This document shows, piece after piece, positions 33,214 through 43,400 of a DNA stretch of 64,000 nucleotides. Within the stretch, counting starts at the first letter, position 1. Every line of letters begins with the position of its first letter. The notes below the pieces were generated by a model. It worked only from the letters and a program-made list of their open reading frames with translations. It searched no databases and was not told the DNA's origin. Both the position numbers and the translations under genes were made by a program. This stretch comes from Ferrimonas balearica DSM 9799 (GTDB taxonomy: Bacteria; Pseudomonadota; Gammaproteobacteria; Enterobacterales; Shewanellaceae): assembly GCF_000148645.1 (NCBI RefSeq), contig NC_014541.1, forward strand, positions 1,426,001-1,490,000, read 5' to 3'.

Positions 33214-36200
33214 ACTGGATGCCCTGACCTTCCCCCTGACCGGCACCCGGCTGATTGAAGCCAGTGCCGGTACCGGCAAAACCTACACCATCGCCGCGCT
33301 CTACCTGCGACTGGTGCTGGGTCACGGTGGCAGTGCTGCGCATCCGCACCCACTGACGCCGGAGCAGATCCTGGTGGTGACCTTTACCAAAGCCGCCACC
33401 GAAGAGCTGAAAGACCGCATCCGCGCCCGCCTGGTGGAGGGCGCCGCCTGCTTCCGGGGACTGGCCGAGCCGGACCCCTATCTGGCGTCGTTGATGGCGG
33501 ATTTCCCCGCTGAACAGCACCCCCACTGTGCGCTGGTGCTGGACCAGGCCGCACAACTGATGGACCTGGCCGCTGTGCACACCATCCACGGCTGGTGTCA
33601 GCGCATGCTGCGGGAGCACGCGTTCGATTCCGGCAGCCTGTTCAGTCAGGAGATGGAAGCGGACACCACCCCGCTGCGGGAAGAGGCGGTGCGCGACTAC
33701 TGGCGCCGATTCCTTTATCCCCAGCCGCGCGCCGTGCTGGCGGCCATCACCGGCCTCTACGCCTGCCCCTCAGCACTGGAGCAGGCGATTGTGCCGCTGA
33801 TGGGCCCGCTGGCGGAGGAGAGCGCACCAGCGGATCCCTTTGCCCTGCTCAACGAGCGGGCTGAGGCGGTGGCGGAAACCAAGTCCCGCTGCCGTGTCGA
33901 GTGGCCCACCTTTGTGGAACAGTTCAACGAGGCGGTGGCCAATAAGTGGGTCAAGGGCAACATGATCAAGCCGGCCCAGCTCGACAACCTGACCGCCTGG
34001 CTGGAGGGCAGCGACGAACTGCCGCTGGATAACGCCGGTAAGGTGATGGCGCGCTACACCACCGGCACCTTCGCCGATGCGCTGTCCGCCGGGGGCAAGA
34101 AGCAAGCCACTACGGTAGCGGACTCCCCGGTACTGGCGGCGCTGGAGAACCTGGCCCGACAGCTGGACGCCAACCCCGTCAAGGCGGCGCTGTTGCGCCA
34201 CTGTGCCCACTGGGTGGCGCACCGGGTGGCGGCGGAGAAGCGGCGCCGGGCCCAGCTCGATTTTGATGACCTGATCAAAGACCTTGGCAAAGCGCTGGAG
34301 CAGGAGCACCGCGCCGGCGGCGATAAGCTGGCCAGCGCCATCCGCCACCAGTTTCCGGTGGCACTGATCGACGAATTCCAGGACACCGACCCGGTGCAGT
34401 ACCGGCTGTTCCAGCGCCTCTATCTGGCGCAGGAGGACACCGCACTGCTGATGATCGGTGACCCCAAACAGGCGATCTACGGCTTCCGTGGTGCCGACAT
34501 CCACACCTACCTTAAGGCGCGCCGCGACACCGAGGGGCGTCACTACACCCTCGACACCAACTACCGCTCCACCCAACAGATGGTGGATGCCGCCAACGCG
34601 GTGTTTGCACTGGGCGAGCGTCACCCGGACGGCCCCTTCCTCCATGGCGAATCGATCCCCTTCCTGCCGGTGGCCGCCAATGGCCGCAAAGAGGTGCTGA
34701 TGGACGGCGACAGCCCGGTGCCGGCCATGACCTTCTGGTGGGATGAGGGCGATGAGGGCGAGGTACTGAGCAAGGGCGAGTACGTCTCCCGCCAGGCCCA
34801 GGCCTGCGCCGAGGAGATCACCCGGCTGCTCAATGGCGCGGCAAAAGGAGACGTGGGGTTTGACCGCGACGGCGAGCGCAGCCCGCTGGCGGCGGCGGAC
34901 ATCGCCATCCTGGTGCGGGACTTCCGCGAAGCCAGCGCGGTGCGCGATGCCTTGTCAGAGCGCGGTGTGCGTTCGGTGTACCTGTCTGACAAAGATTCGG
35001 TGTTCAGCTCCGAGGAAGCGGAAGCGCTGCAGCGGATTTTGCAGGCGGTGGCCCTGCCCAGCGAGCGTGCCATCAAGGCCGCGTTGGCGACGGCGGTGCT
35101 GGGCTTCAGCTGGGCGGCGCTGGATGCCTTCAACCACGATGAGCTGGCCTGGGAGCGGGAGCTGGCTCAGTTCCGCGAACTGAAACTGTGCTGGCAGCGC
35201 CAGGGGGTGTTGCCGATGATTCGCCGCCTGCTGGCCCACTACGGCGTGGCGCAGCGCGCGCTGGCAGACCCGCGCTATGGCGAGCGACGACTCACCAACC
35301 TGCTGCATCTGGCGGAACTGTTGCAGGGCGCTTCGGCCCAACTGGACGGCGAACTGGCGCTGATCCGTTTCCTCGCTGAACAGCGGGAGGACAGCACCCT
35401 CGGCGATGAGCAGGTGCTGCGACTGGAATCCGATGCCGAGCTGGTCAAGGTGATCACCATCCACAAATCCAAGGGGCTGGAGTACCCGTTGGTGTTCCTG
35501 CCCTTTATCGCCGGGTACCGGGAGGCCTCAGACCGGGGTGGGGTGCTGTTCTACCGCGATGCGGACGGCAACAAATCCCTCACCTTTGAAGCGGACGACG
35601 ATGCCCGTGCCGCGGCGGACCGGGAGCGACTGGAGGAGGACCTGCGCCTGCTCTACGTGGCGCTGACCCGGCCCCGCCACGGCTGCTTCCTCGGTCTGGC
35701 GCCGGTCAAGCTCAGTCGTCGCGGCAAGCGCGGCGAGCCCGACATCCACCGGAGCGCGCTGGGTTGTCTGCTGGGGGCGGGCGAAGCGCTGGAACCCGCC
35801 ACCATCCGGGCCGCACTGGAGGCGCTGGCGCAACATCCGGGCGTGGTATTGGCCACGCCGCCGGAGCCTACCGGCACCCTGTTGCTGGCCACAGAAACGG
35901 AACAGGCGCTGGTGCCACCCAAGCCTTACCAGCGCCAGTTGCAGCGCCCCTGGTGGATCGCCTCCTACTCGGCGCTGCTGACCGGCATGAGCGCCGACCA
36001 CAGCCTCTCCGGCCTGCCGGAGCGATTGATGGAGGTGCAGGACGAAACGGCGCCGGTGCAGGCCCAGCCACAAGAGCTGGAGCCCGCCGAGGGCAGCATC
36101 CACGCTTTCCCCAAAGGGGCGATGCCCGGCACCTTCCTGCACGACCTGTTTGAATGGGCCGCACTGCAGGGCCAGGCCCGTTATGGCGCGGGCTTTGCGA

Positions 36201-36859
36201 AGATCGACCGGGCGCAGCTGGCCGCCGAGCTGAGCAGCCGCTGTGAACGTCATGGCTACCAGGACCACACCGAGGTGCTTCTGGCATGGTTTGAACAGGC
36301 GCTGGCGCTGCCGCTGGAACTGCCCACCGGCACCGTCAGCTTAAGTGGGCTGGACCAAGTGCAGGCGGAGATGGAGTTCTGGCTGGCGGTGGACCAGCTC
36401 GATGTGGTGGAGCTTGACCAATGGGTGCGGGCGTCCGTCTGGCCCGGCGAGCCCCGGCCCCAGCTGCGGCCCAACCAGGTCAACGGCATGCTTAAGGGGT
36501 TTATCGATTTGACCTTCCTGCATGAAGGCCGCTATTACGTGGCGGATTACAAGTCCAACTACCTGGGCGCGGATGAGCGGGCCTACACCGTTGACGCGAT
36601 GCGCGAGGCGATGCTGGAGCACCGTTACGACCTGCAGGCAGTGCTCTACACCCTGGCGCTGCACCGACTGCTGAGCGCGCGACTGCCGGACTACGATTTT
36701 GACCGCCATATCGGCGGCGGCCTGTACCTGTTTTTGCGCGGCATGAGTCACGAGCACCCCGGCCACGGGGTGGTTACCGTGCCGGTATCGCGACAACTGA
36801 TTGAACAACTCGACGCCCGTTTTCGTGGCGTGGCGGCGGAGCCCCTGACCCATGAATAA
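33203..36859 (+). CDS. recB: Exodeoxyribonuclease V subunit beta (RecB helicase-nuclease)
   Basis: 1218 residues. SF1A helicase motifs: Walker A (EASAGTGKTYTIA, about residues 19-31), FTKAATEELKDRI, Walker B (VALIDEFQDTDPVQY), GDPKQAIYGFRGADIHTYL, and ITIHKSKGLEYPLVFLPF. The C-terminal nuclease domain keeps YYVADYKSNYLG around residue 1114 with the catalytic Asp and Lys. It unwinds and degrades dsDNA ends and loads RecA with RecC and RecD. It overlaps recC by 11 nt and recD by 8 nt. Confidence 0.97.
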   Translation: MAHKLDALTFPLTGTRLIEASAGTGKTYTIAALYLRLVLGHGGSAAHPHPLTPEQILVVTFTKAATEELKDRIRARLVEGAACFRGLAEPDPYLASLMADFPAEQHPHCALVLDQAAQLMDLAAVHTIHGWCQRMLREHAFDSGSLFSQEMEADTTPLREEAVRDYWRRFLYPQPRAVLAAITGLYACPSALEQAIVPLMGPLAEESAPADPFALLNERAEAVAETKSRCRVEWPTFVEQFNEAVANKWVKGNMIKPAQLDNLTAWLEGSDELPLDNAGKVMARYTTGTFADALSAGGKKQATTVADSPVLAALENLARQLDANPVKAALLRHCAHWVAHRVAAEKRRRAQLDFDDLIKDLGKALEQEHRAGGDKLASAIRHQFPVALIDEFQDTDPVQYRLFQRLYLAQEDTALLMIGDPKQAIYGFRGADIHTYLKARRDTEGRHYTLDTNYRSTQQMVDAANAVFALGERHPDGPFLHGESIPFLPVAANGRKEVLMDGDSPVPAMTFWWDEGDEGEVLSKGEYVSRQAQACAEEITRLLNGAAKGDVGFDRDGERSPLAAADIAILVRDFREASAVRDALSERGVRSVYLSDKDSVFSSEEAEALQRILQAVALPSERAIKAALATAVLGFSWAALDAFNHDELAWERELAQFRELKLCWQRQGVLPMIRRLLAHYGVAQRALADPRYGERRLTNLLHLAELLQGASAQLDGELALIRFLAEQREDSTLGDEQVLRLESDAELVKVITIHKSKGLEYPLVFLPFIAGYREASDRGGVLFYRDADGNKSLTFEADDDARAAADRERLEEDLRLLYVALTRPRHGCFLGLAPVKLSRRGKRGEPDIHRSALGCLLGAGEALEPATIRAALEALAQHPGVVLATPPEPTGTLLLATETEQALVPPKPYQRQLQRPWWIASYSALLTGMSADHSLSGLPERLMEVQDETAPVQAQPQELEPAEGSIHAFPKGAMPGTFLHDLFEWAALQGQARYGAGFAKIDRAQLAAELSSRCERHGYQDHTEVLLAWFEQALALPLELPTGTVSLSGLDQVQAEMEFWLAVDQLDVVELDQWVRASVWPGEPRPQLRPNQVNGMLKGFIDLTFLHEGRYYVADYKSNYLGADERAYTVDAMREAMLEHRYDLQAVLYTLALHRLLSARLPDYDFDRHIGGGLYLFLRGMSHEHPGHGVVTVPVSRQLIEQLDARFRGVAAEPLTHE

Positions 36860-38882
36860 TGCCCCGATCACCAACCCGGACCACGGCCTCTGGGCCGAGC
36901 TGGAACACTACGTTGAGCAGGGCTGGCTGCGGGCGCTCGATCTGGCGTTGGCCCGCTGGCTGGCCCAGCAGGTGCCGTCAACGCCGGAATCGGTGTTGCT
37001 GGCGGCGGTGCTGACCAGCCACCAGCTGGGGCGGGGCCATATCTGCCTCGACCTGGCCGCGCTGCTGGAAGACCCGGACACCCTGCTGTCCCTGCCTCCG
37101 GCCGGGCGTAAAGCGGACTCCCGTCCCGCCGACTGGCTGGCCGGGCTGACTCTGGCCCAATGGCAGGCCACGCTGGCAGAGGCCGAGGTGGTGGACACCG
37201 AGGAAGCGGGTACGGCACCGCTGGTGCTGGATGGGCAGCGCCTCTATCTGCGTCGCTTCCATCGGTTTGAGTCTCAGGTGGCCCGCTCGCTGCTGGCGCG
37301 GCAGGCGCTGCGCTTTGAGCTGCCGGACGATGTGCAGGCCCGGCTCGCAGCCCTGTTTGATCCCCTTAAGGACGAATCCGAGCGCGCCGGCCAGACCCCG
37401 CACTGGCAGAGCATCGCCGCGGCGTTGGCCGCCCGCAGTGCCCTGGCGGTGATCTCCGGCGGCCCCGGTACCGGCAAAACCACCACCGTGGTGCGACTGC
37501 TGGCGCTGTTGCAGGCCCTGAAACAGGATGAGCAGCGGGCACAAGGGCTGGAACCCACCGGCCTGCGTATTCGTCTGGCGGCCCCCACCGGCAAGGCCGC
37601 TGCGCGCCTGTCAGAATCTCTGGCGGCCACCCTCGGCGACATTGGTGAGGGTAAGGTGGCCGGGGTGGAGGCGGGCGTGGCCAAGGTGATCCCCACCGAC
37701 GTGTCCACCCTGCACCGCTTGCTGGGGGCGCGCCCGGATTCCCGTTTCTTCCGCCATAACGCCGACAACCCGCTCCACCTGGACCTGCTGGTGGTGGACG
37801 AAGCCTCCATGGTGGACCTGGAGATGATGGCGGCGTTGCTGGCAGCACTGCCGCCCCGGGCCCGTCTTATCCTGCTGGGGGACAAAGACCAGCTGGCTTC
37901 GGTGGAGGCGGGGGCGGTACTGGGTGACCTGTGCCGTTACGCCGGAGAACCCCGCTATCAGGCGGACACCCGCGGTTTTCTGTTCCGCGCCACCGGCTAC
38001 GATCTGGACGCCTTCCAGGGCCCCGGCAGCGACATTGAGCAGCAGATCGTGATGCTGCGAAAAAGCCACCGTTTTGGTGCCGATTCCGGCATCGGTACGT
38101 TGGCCCGGGCGGTCAATGCCGGCTCCGCCTCGGAGGCCAAATCGGTGTGGCCGCGTTTTGGCGACATCACCCAGCTGCAACCGGCCAGCGTCAGTGATGC
38201 GGCGCTGCGACTGCTGGTGCTGGAGGGGCAGGCTGAAGGGCTGGAAGGAACGCCCAAGGGGTACCGTCACTATCTGGAGGTGCTGTCTCAGGGGCTGGAC
38301 GACAACGGCTGTGGCCCCGAACAGGACGCCTGGGCCCGTGCTGTGCTTAACGCCTTTGGCGAGTTCCAGCTGCTGTGTGCGGTGCGTGAAGGGGAGTGGG
38401 GCGTCTCCGGCATGAACGAGCGGGTCAGCACCATCCTGGCCAAGGCGGGGCTGATCCAGTCCGACGCCCCCTGGTACGCCGGGCGACCGGTGATGATGAT
38501 GCGTAACGATTATGGCCTGGGGCTGATGAACGGTGACATCGGCCTCTGCCTGCCGTTTGCCGACGACATGGGCCAGCCGGTGCTGCGGGTGGTGTTTCCC
38601 ATGCCCGATGGCAGCCTCAAGCGGGTATTGCCCTCCCGGTTGACCGAGGTGGAAACCGTGTTTGCCATGACGGTGCACAAATCCCAGGGCAGTGAGTTTG
38701 CCCATACTGCCATGGTGCTGCCCGCCGACCCCAACCCGGTGCTGACCCGTGAGCTGGTGTACACCGGCATCACCCGGGCCCGGCGCTGGTTTACTCTGGT
38801 GGCCCCCCGTCCGGCCCTGCTGGACAGCGCCATCCGGCAGCGCACCCAGCGTGCCAGCGGGCTGGGTGAACGCCTGAAGTAA
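36852..38882 (+). CDS. recD: Exodeoxyribonuclease V subunit alpha (RecD helicase)
   Basis: 676 residues (E. coli 608). SF1B helicase with Walker A at about residue 200 (SGGPGTGKTTTVVRLL), AAPTGKAAARLSESL, Walker B (LLVVDEASMVDLEMM), LILLGDKDQLASVEAGAVLGDL, and a C-terminal VHKSQGSEFAHTAMVLP...YTGITRARRWF. It is the 5'-3' motor of RecBCD. The last ~56 codons plus the terminator are duplicated exactly 485 bp downstream; this upstream copy is the functional one. Confidence 0.97.
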   Translation: MNNAPITNPDHGLWAELEHYVEQGWLRALDLALARWLAQQVPSTPESVLLAAVLTSHQLGRGHICLDLAALLEDPDTLLSLPPAGRKADSRPADWLAGLTLAQWQATLAEAEVVDTEEAGTAPLVLDGQRLYLRRFHRFESQVARSLLARQALRFELPDDVQARLAALFDPLKDESERAGQTPHWQSIAAALAARSALAVISGGPGTGKTTTVVRLLALLQALKQDEQRAQGLEPTGLRIRLAAPTGKAAARLSESLAATLGDIGEGKVAGVEAGVAKVIPTDVSTLHRLLGARPDSRFFRHNADNPLHLDLLVVDEASMVDLEMMAALLAALPPRARLILLGDKDQLASVEAGAVLGDLCRYAGEPRYQADTRGFLFRATGYDLDAFQGPGSDIEQQIVMLRKSHRFGADSGIGTLARAVNAGSASEAKSVWPRFGDITQLQPASVSDAALRLLVLEGQAEGLEGTPKGYRHYLEVLSQGLDDNGCGPEQDAWARAVLNAFGEFQLLCAVREGEWGVSGMNERVSTILAKAGLIQSDAPWYAGRPVMMMRNDYGLGLMNGDIGLCLPFADDMGQPVLRVVFPMPDGSLKRVLPSRLTEVETVFAMTVHKSQGSEFAHTAMVLPADPNPVLTRELVYTGITRARRWFTLVAPRPALLDSAIRQRTQRASGLGERLK

Positions 38883-38884
38883 CA

Positions 38885-38908
38885 AAAAGGGGCCATTTGG
38901 CCCCTTTC
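38885..38908 (+). terminator. Intrinsic terminator of recCBD
   Basis: AAAGGGGCC-ATTT-GGCCCCTTT followed by CTTTTT. An identical copy lies at 39370-39393. Confidence 0.9.
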
Positions 38909-38929
38909 TTTTTCGTCATGTTCTTTTTC

Positions 38930-39003
38930 GTAGCGTGGGCTTACAGCCCACGGCTCGCGCAGAGTTCGGCGCCCTCTAACCGTGGGCTCAAAGCCTACGC
39001 TAC
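38930..39003. repeat. REP-like palindromic unit A (74 bp)
   Basis: Begins GTAGCGTGGGCTTACAGCCC and ends with its near-inverse (CCGTGGGCTCAAAGCCTACG, then CTAC), giving 24-bp inverted ends around a 26-bp centre. Each arm is itself palindromic (GTGGGCT/AGCCCAC). This fits a REP/BIME-type or small MITE-like non-coding repeat. Confidence 0.85.
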
Positions 39004-39033
39004 GAATGCCCCATCCTCTTTCTGAACCACCCT

Positions 39034-39107
39034 GTAGCGTGGGCTTATAGCCCACGGCTCGCGCAGAGTTCGGCGCCCTCTAACCGTGGGCTCAAAGCCC
39101 ACGCTAC
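39034..39107. repeat. REP-like palindromic unit B (74 bp)
   Basis: Nearly identical to unit A, with a few substitutions (TATAGCCC for TACAGCCC; AAAGCCCACG for AAAGCCTACG). It is separated from A by 30 bp, and the phrase CCCATCCTCTTTC recurs after both units, so A and B are tandem copies of a ~104-bp period. Confidence 0.85.
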
Positions 39108-39145
39108 GATTGTCCCATCCTCTTTCCGATTTCCGAACCGCCCCC

Positions 39146-39191
39146 GTAGCGTGGGCTTACAGCCCACGGGCTGCGCAGAGTTGGGTGCCCC
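39146..39191. repeat. REP-like unit C, truncated at the recD duplication
   Basis: Matches the first ~40 bp of units A and B (GTAGCGTGGGCTTACAGCCC, then GCGCAGAGTT) and is cut off where the duplicated recD 3' end begins at 39192. A degenerate arm (GCAGCGTGCACTTACCGCCC) reappears at about 39415-39434 after the duplicated terminator. Confidence 0.75.
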
Positions 39192-39403
39192 CTGCCATGG
39201 TGCTGCCCGCCGACCCCAACCCGGTGCTGACCCGTGAGCTGGTGTACACCGGCATCACCCGGGCCCGGCGCTGGTTTACTCTGGTGGCCCCCCGTCCGGC
39301 CCTGCTGGACAGCGCCATCCGGCAGCGCACCCAGCGTGCCAGCGGGCTGGGTGAACGCCTGAAGTAACAAAAAGGGGCCATTTGGCCCCTTTCTTTTTCG
39401 TCA
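39192..39403 (+). pseudogene. Exact duplicate of the recD 3' end and terminator
   Basis: Bases 39192-39403 match 38707-38918 without any difference by direct reading (212 bp). They include the last ~56 codons of recD, stop codon and terminator. There is no helicase core, so no function as RecD. The sequence after position 39403 is also related to that after 38918 but diverged, so the duplicated unit is about 485 bp and includes the REP-like repeats. Perfect identity means a recent event or ongoing gene conversion. Confidence 0.93.
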
Positions 39404-39450
39404 CGTTCTTTGTCGCAGCGTGCACTTACCGCCCACGGGCACTCTTCTCT

Positions 39451-40122
39451 TTACGCGAAGCGCTGGCGCAGCTGGTCGTGGTGCTGAATCTCGAAGTGGG
39501 GGGTAATCTCCGCGCTGCCCGTCTGTTGGTGCGGGTTGTACCAACAGGTGTTCAGGCCCGCGTTGAGGCCACCGAGGATATCGGTATGGAGGTTATCCCC
39601 CACCATCAGTACCTGAGATTTGTCCGGCTGACCCATCTTTTCGAGGGCGTGGTCAAAGATGCCGGTATGGGGCTTGGTGATGCCCACTTCCTCGGAGATC
39701 ACCACCAGTTCAAAAGCATCGCTCAGGCCAGTGCGCTCCAGCCGGATGCTTTGCAGCTCGGTAAAACCGTTGGTGATGATGCCCATCCGGGCTTTGCCCG
39801 CCAGGGTGTCCACCAACTCTCGAACACCCGGCAGGGGGGCGCAGAGCTCTGCCATCGCCATCAAGAAGTCGGAATTCAGCTGGCCACCACTGACGCCCAG
39901 TTTGTCGCCCCAACCGGTAAAGCGGGTGGTTTGCAGGGTTTTTGCGTCAATCTCACCGGCGTTATAGGCCTGCCACAGAGGCTGGTTCAGGGTTTGGTAT
40001 TCGCGGTAATCGTGGTCGCTGAAGTCCACACCATGGCGGGAGAACATCAGCTTCAGGCCGGCCAGCGCGTCGAAGTTAAACAGCGTCTCGTCGGCGTCAA
40101 ACAGGATCCATTGGTAGGGCAT
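39451..40122 (-). CDS. yjjG: Pyrimidine 5'-nucleotidase YjjG, HAD family
   Basis: 223 residues from ATG at 40122; longer in-frame extensions are unlike the family. HAD motifs: WILFDADETLFNF (nucleophile Asp), GIITNGF, ISEEVGITKPHTGIF (Lys) and VLMVGDNLHTDILGG. In E. coli YjjG dephosphorylates pyrimidine nucleotides, including non-canonical ones, a house-cleaning role. It faces recD convergently across the repeat region. Confidence 0.9.
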   Translation of the reverse strand: MPYQWILFDADETLFNFDALAGLKLMFSRHGVDFSDHDYREYQTLNQPLWQAYNAGEIDAKTLQTTRFTGWGDKLGVSGGQLNSDFLMAMAELCAPLPGVRELVDTLAGKARMGIITNGFTELQSIRLERTGLSDAFELVVISEEVGITKPHTGIFDHALEKMGQPDKSQVLMVGDNLHTDILGGLNAGLNTCWYNPHQQTGSAEITPHFEIQHHDQLRQRFA

Positions 40123-40414
40123 AGGGTCGTTATTGTGCGTTATGTGGATGGCGGCATTGTACGGCGCAGAATTGGCAGAGCCAAAGTGAGAATGCCGCCG
40201 GGGCCGGTCAGAGTTGGCCAATGATAGCGCTGTGAGCAATTGTCCTCGTGATATCAATCACGTAACCGGAGAAATTTGATAACGCTGACGATTGAGTATC
40301 GCCAGAATAGCGCCGCTTTTACCTTGTAAGCCCTTGTCTGGACTCGCATCGAGAGTCCGGGGCGACTCACTGCTGTGGCAGTGAACAGCACAGGAATCCA
40401 GGCGCTAGCCCACC

Positions 40415-43400
40415 ATGAAAAAATCACTACTCTCTTTGACGCTGCTGTCCCTGTTAGCGGGCTGCGGCGGTTCCTCAAGTGGCGGTACCACTCCCGAGAT
40501 CCCGGAGCCGGAGCTGCCAACCACCCTGCGTGCCACGTTGACTCTAGACGGCACACTGCGTTTTGCCGAGCCGGTGCGTTGTAACGGCAAACCCGCCATC
40601 GATTTCGAGATTACGGTGGGGGACAGCGTCAGTTGCCACTACAAGGGCACCATTCTGGCCAGCTTCACCGATGTGCAGCCGGACCCGGCGGCCCGCACCG
40701 GCACCACCACCGTTAAAAAGACCCTGATGCTGGGCCACAGTAACGGCTTCGCTGAGCGTCCCCATGCCGCCACCAACGCCACTGCGCTGGTGCGCAGTTA
40801 CGGCGTGACCCACGGCGATACCATTACCCTGTCGCTGACCGCCCTGCAGGACCTGAAGTTCAAGGACACCTTCCTGAACCAGCTCGATCTGACGCCGGAA
40901 GCGTTCGCTGAACTGTTGGCTCAGCAGGCTAACGACAGCCAGACCGACAAGCTGCCCAGCACCCATGTGCCGGACATCGAAGCGGCGGTGAACCCTAACG
41001 CCTCACCGGATCTGAACGCCGGCTTCGTTGCCGCCGATGCGGAATCCGGCTACCAGTACCAGCCGGAGCAGACCATCCTGGCCAGCGGCCGCCTGACCGA
41101 CCGCGACGGCAAGCCGGTGGCGGGGGTGACGTACTTCAGCCGCGCCAGCCGGGGCGTCACCGATGCGGAGGGCAAATTTGAGTTTGTCTGGGGCGACACC
41201 GTGCGCTTTGGTCTCGACACCTTCGAGCTGGGCCAGGTGCGTGGTAACCAGCAGCAGGTCAGCCTGACTGAGCTGGGCGAGGGGGATGTGGGCCTCAATA
41301 TCGACGCCCTGGTGCGCCGTTATGCCGATGACCAGCTCGACCACTGGCAGCTGCCGGAGCGGGTTACCGAGGTGTTCGCGGCTTACCCCAACGTGATCAA
41401 CGAGATCATCTCGCTGTCGCTGAGCAGCCAGCCCCGTGAACTGGCGCTGGGTGACGGCCAGGTACAGTGGTTGCCGGCTGAGTTTGCCGCCCAGTTTGAT
41501 TCCGGCCTGGCCGCCGATATCGATCAGCAGCTGTGTCAGCGCGATTGCGAGGGTGACGCGGTGATGGCGCGCGGTGCCGTGGATGACAGTGGCCAGATCC
41601 TGGCGGACATCCAGAAGCTGTGGGGCAGCAGTGCCGATGCCCAGCAGCAGGGCTGGAAACCGGTCAGCCGCTTCCACGTGTTCCACGACAGCACCAACTT
41701 CTACGGCAGTACCGGCCATGCCCGTGGCCAGGCGGCGGTGAACATTGCCAACAGCGCCTTCCCGGTGATGATGGCCCGCAATGACAACAACTATTGGATC
41801 CCCTTTGGTGCCCCCAAAGCCTGGGACCAGCACGGGCTGGCTTACATCACCGAAGCCCCTTCCACCGTGGTGCCCGAGCGGGTAGGGGGCGAGACCGCCA
41901 CCTTTAACCTGCCCTTTGTCAGTATTGGTGAGATTGGTCAGGGCAAGGTGATGGTGATGGGCAATGCCCGCTACCACTCGATTCTGGTGTGCCCCAATGG
42001 TTACAGCTGGCAGGGCGGTGTGGACGCCGATGGGCAGTGCCGCCAGTCCGGTGATTCCGACGACATGAAGCACTTCTTCCACAATGCCCTGCGTTACCTT
42101 ACCGGGCAGAGTGGCGGCTTCACCGTGGGCACCAATGTCGCCTACGCCTATTTCAAACGGGGCGGTCAGGTGGCCGGTGAAAAGGTGCCCTTTGCCCTCG
42201 CCCCGGCATTTGGGGTGACCACCGAGCAGCTGCAGCGATTTGATGACCTTGACCCGAATCAGTACCCCCTGCTGATCCTCAACGGCTTCGAATACCTCAT
42301 TGACCCCAACGGCAACCATTATGACCTGCCGCTGCGGGCCGATCTGGAGCGCCCTAAGCTGAGTCAGGACGACGCCACGGCCCTGATTGATTACGTCAGC
42401 CGGGGCGGCAGCATCCTGGTGATGGAAACCGTGCTGGAGGGCGAGAAAGCCGGTGCGCTGGCCCGTCTGCTCGACAGTGCCGGCATCGCCTTCGGCATGA
42501 ACGGTTCGGTGGTGGCGGATGGCAACGGCCCCAGTGCCGGCTACCCGGACCGGGTGCGAAACCAGCGCGGTCATGGCATCTGGGTGCTGGAGCGTTACGC
42601 CGCCGTCGAGGGCGACAACGGCCCAACCCTGCCGTACCGCATCGAGAACGGTCAGGTGGTGTGGCTGTATCAGGAACAGAACAAGCCCGACGACAAACCG
42701 AAACTCGAGGTGGCCAAGTGGACGGAAACCGGAGCCGATGGCCAGCTGGTCACCCACGTGGCCTTTATCGACGAGCGGGAGAGTCAGGATGTGGCGGCGG
42801 ACAAGGCGCGCATTCTGGCCGCGTTTACCCGGGAGGATGGTAGCCCGGCCTATCAGGAGTGTCGTGACCCCAACTACCACTACGAAGTGAACTGCCTGGA
42901 GTACCGTCCCGGTAACGAGATTGACGTGACCGGCGGCATGTTTGTGCCGCGCTACACCGAGCTGGATCTGGGCGACGCCCAGGCCCGGGCCATGGTGAAA
43001 GCGGCGGACCTGGGCACCAGCATTGAGCGTCTCTACCAGCATGAGCGCTACTTCCGCAGCGAAGGCAAACAGGGCCAGCGCCTCTCCAGTGTCGACCTGA
43101 ACCGGCTCTACCAGAACCTGTCAGTATGGCTGTGGAACGACCTCGACTACCGCTACGACGACACTCTGGACGATGAGCTGGGCTTTGAGCGCTTCACCCA
43201 GTTCCTGAACTGCTACAGCGACGATCGCGCCGGGGGCGGCACCCGCTGTCCGGCCGAACTGCGCGCCGAACTGGTGGCTCAGGGCATGGTGTGGGGCGAT
43301 GACGCGGGCGAGTACGCCGGTCAGCTCAACCCCGACTACCCGCTGAACTACATGGAGAAGCCGCTGACCCGCCTGATGCTGGGCCGCAGTTTCTGGGACC

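Noticed and set aside
30112-33279. 1055-residue open frame antisense to recC
   Set aside because: Antisense shadow of recC caused by G+C-rich codon use; no recognisable domain.
38930-39191. CRISPR-like array
   Set aside because: Repeats are long palindromic units with similar, short spacers and no cas genes; REP-like sequence explains them.
39086-39367. 93-residue ORF over the repeat region
   Set aside because: It reads through a REP-like unit into the duplicated recD tail; not an independent gene.
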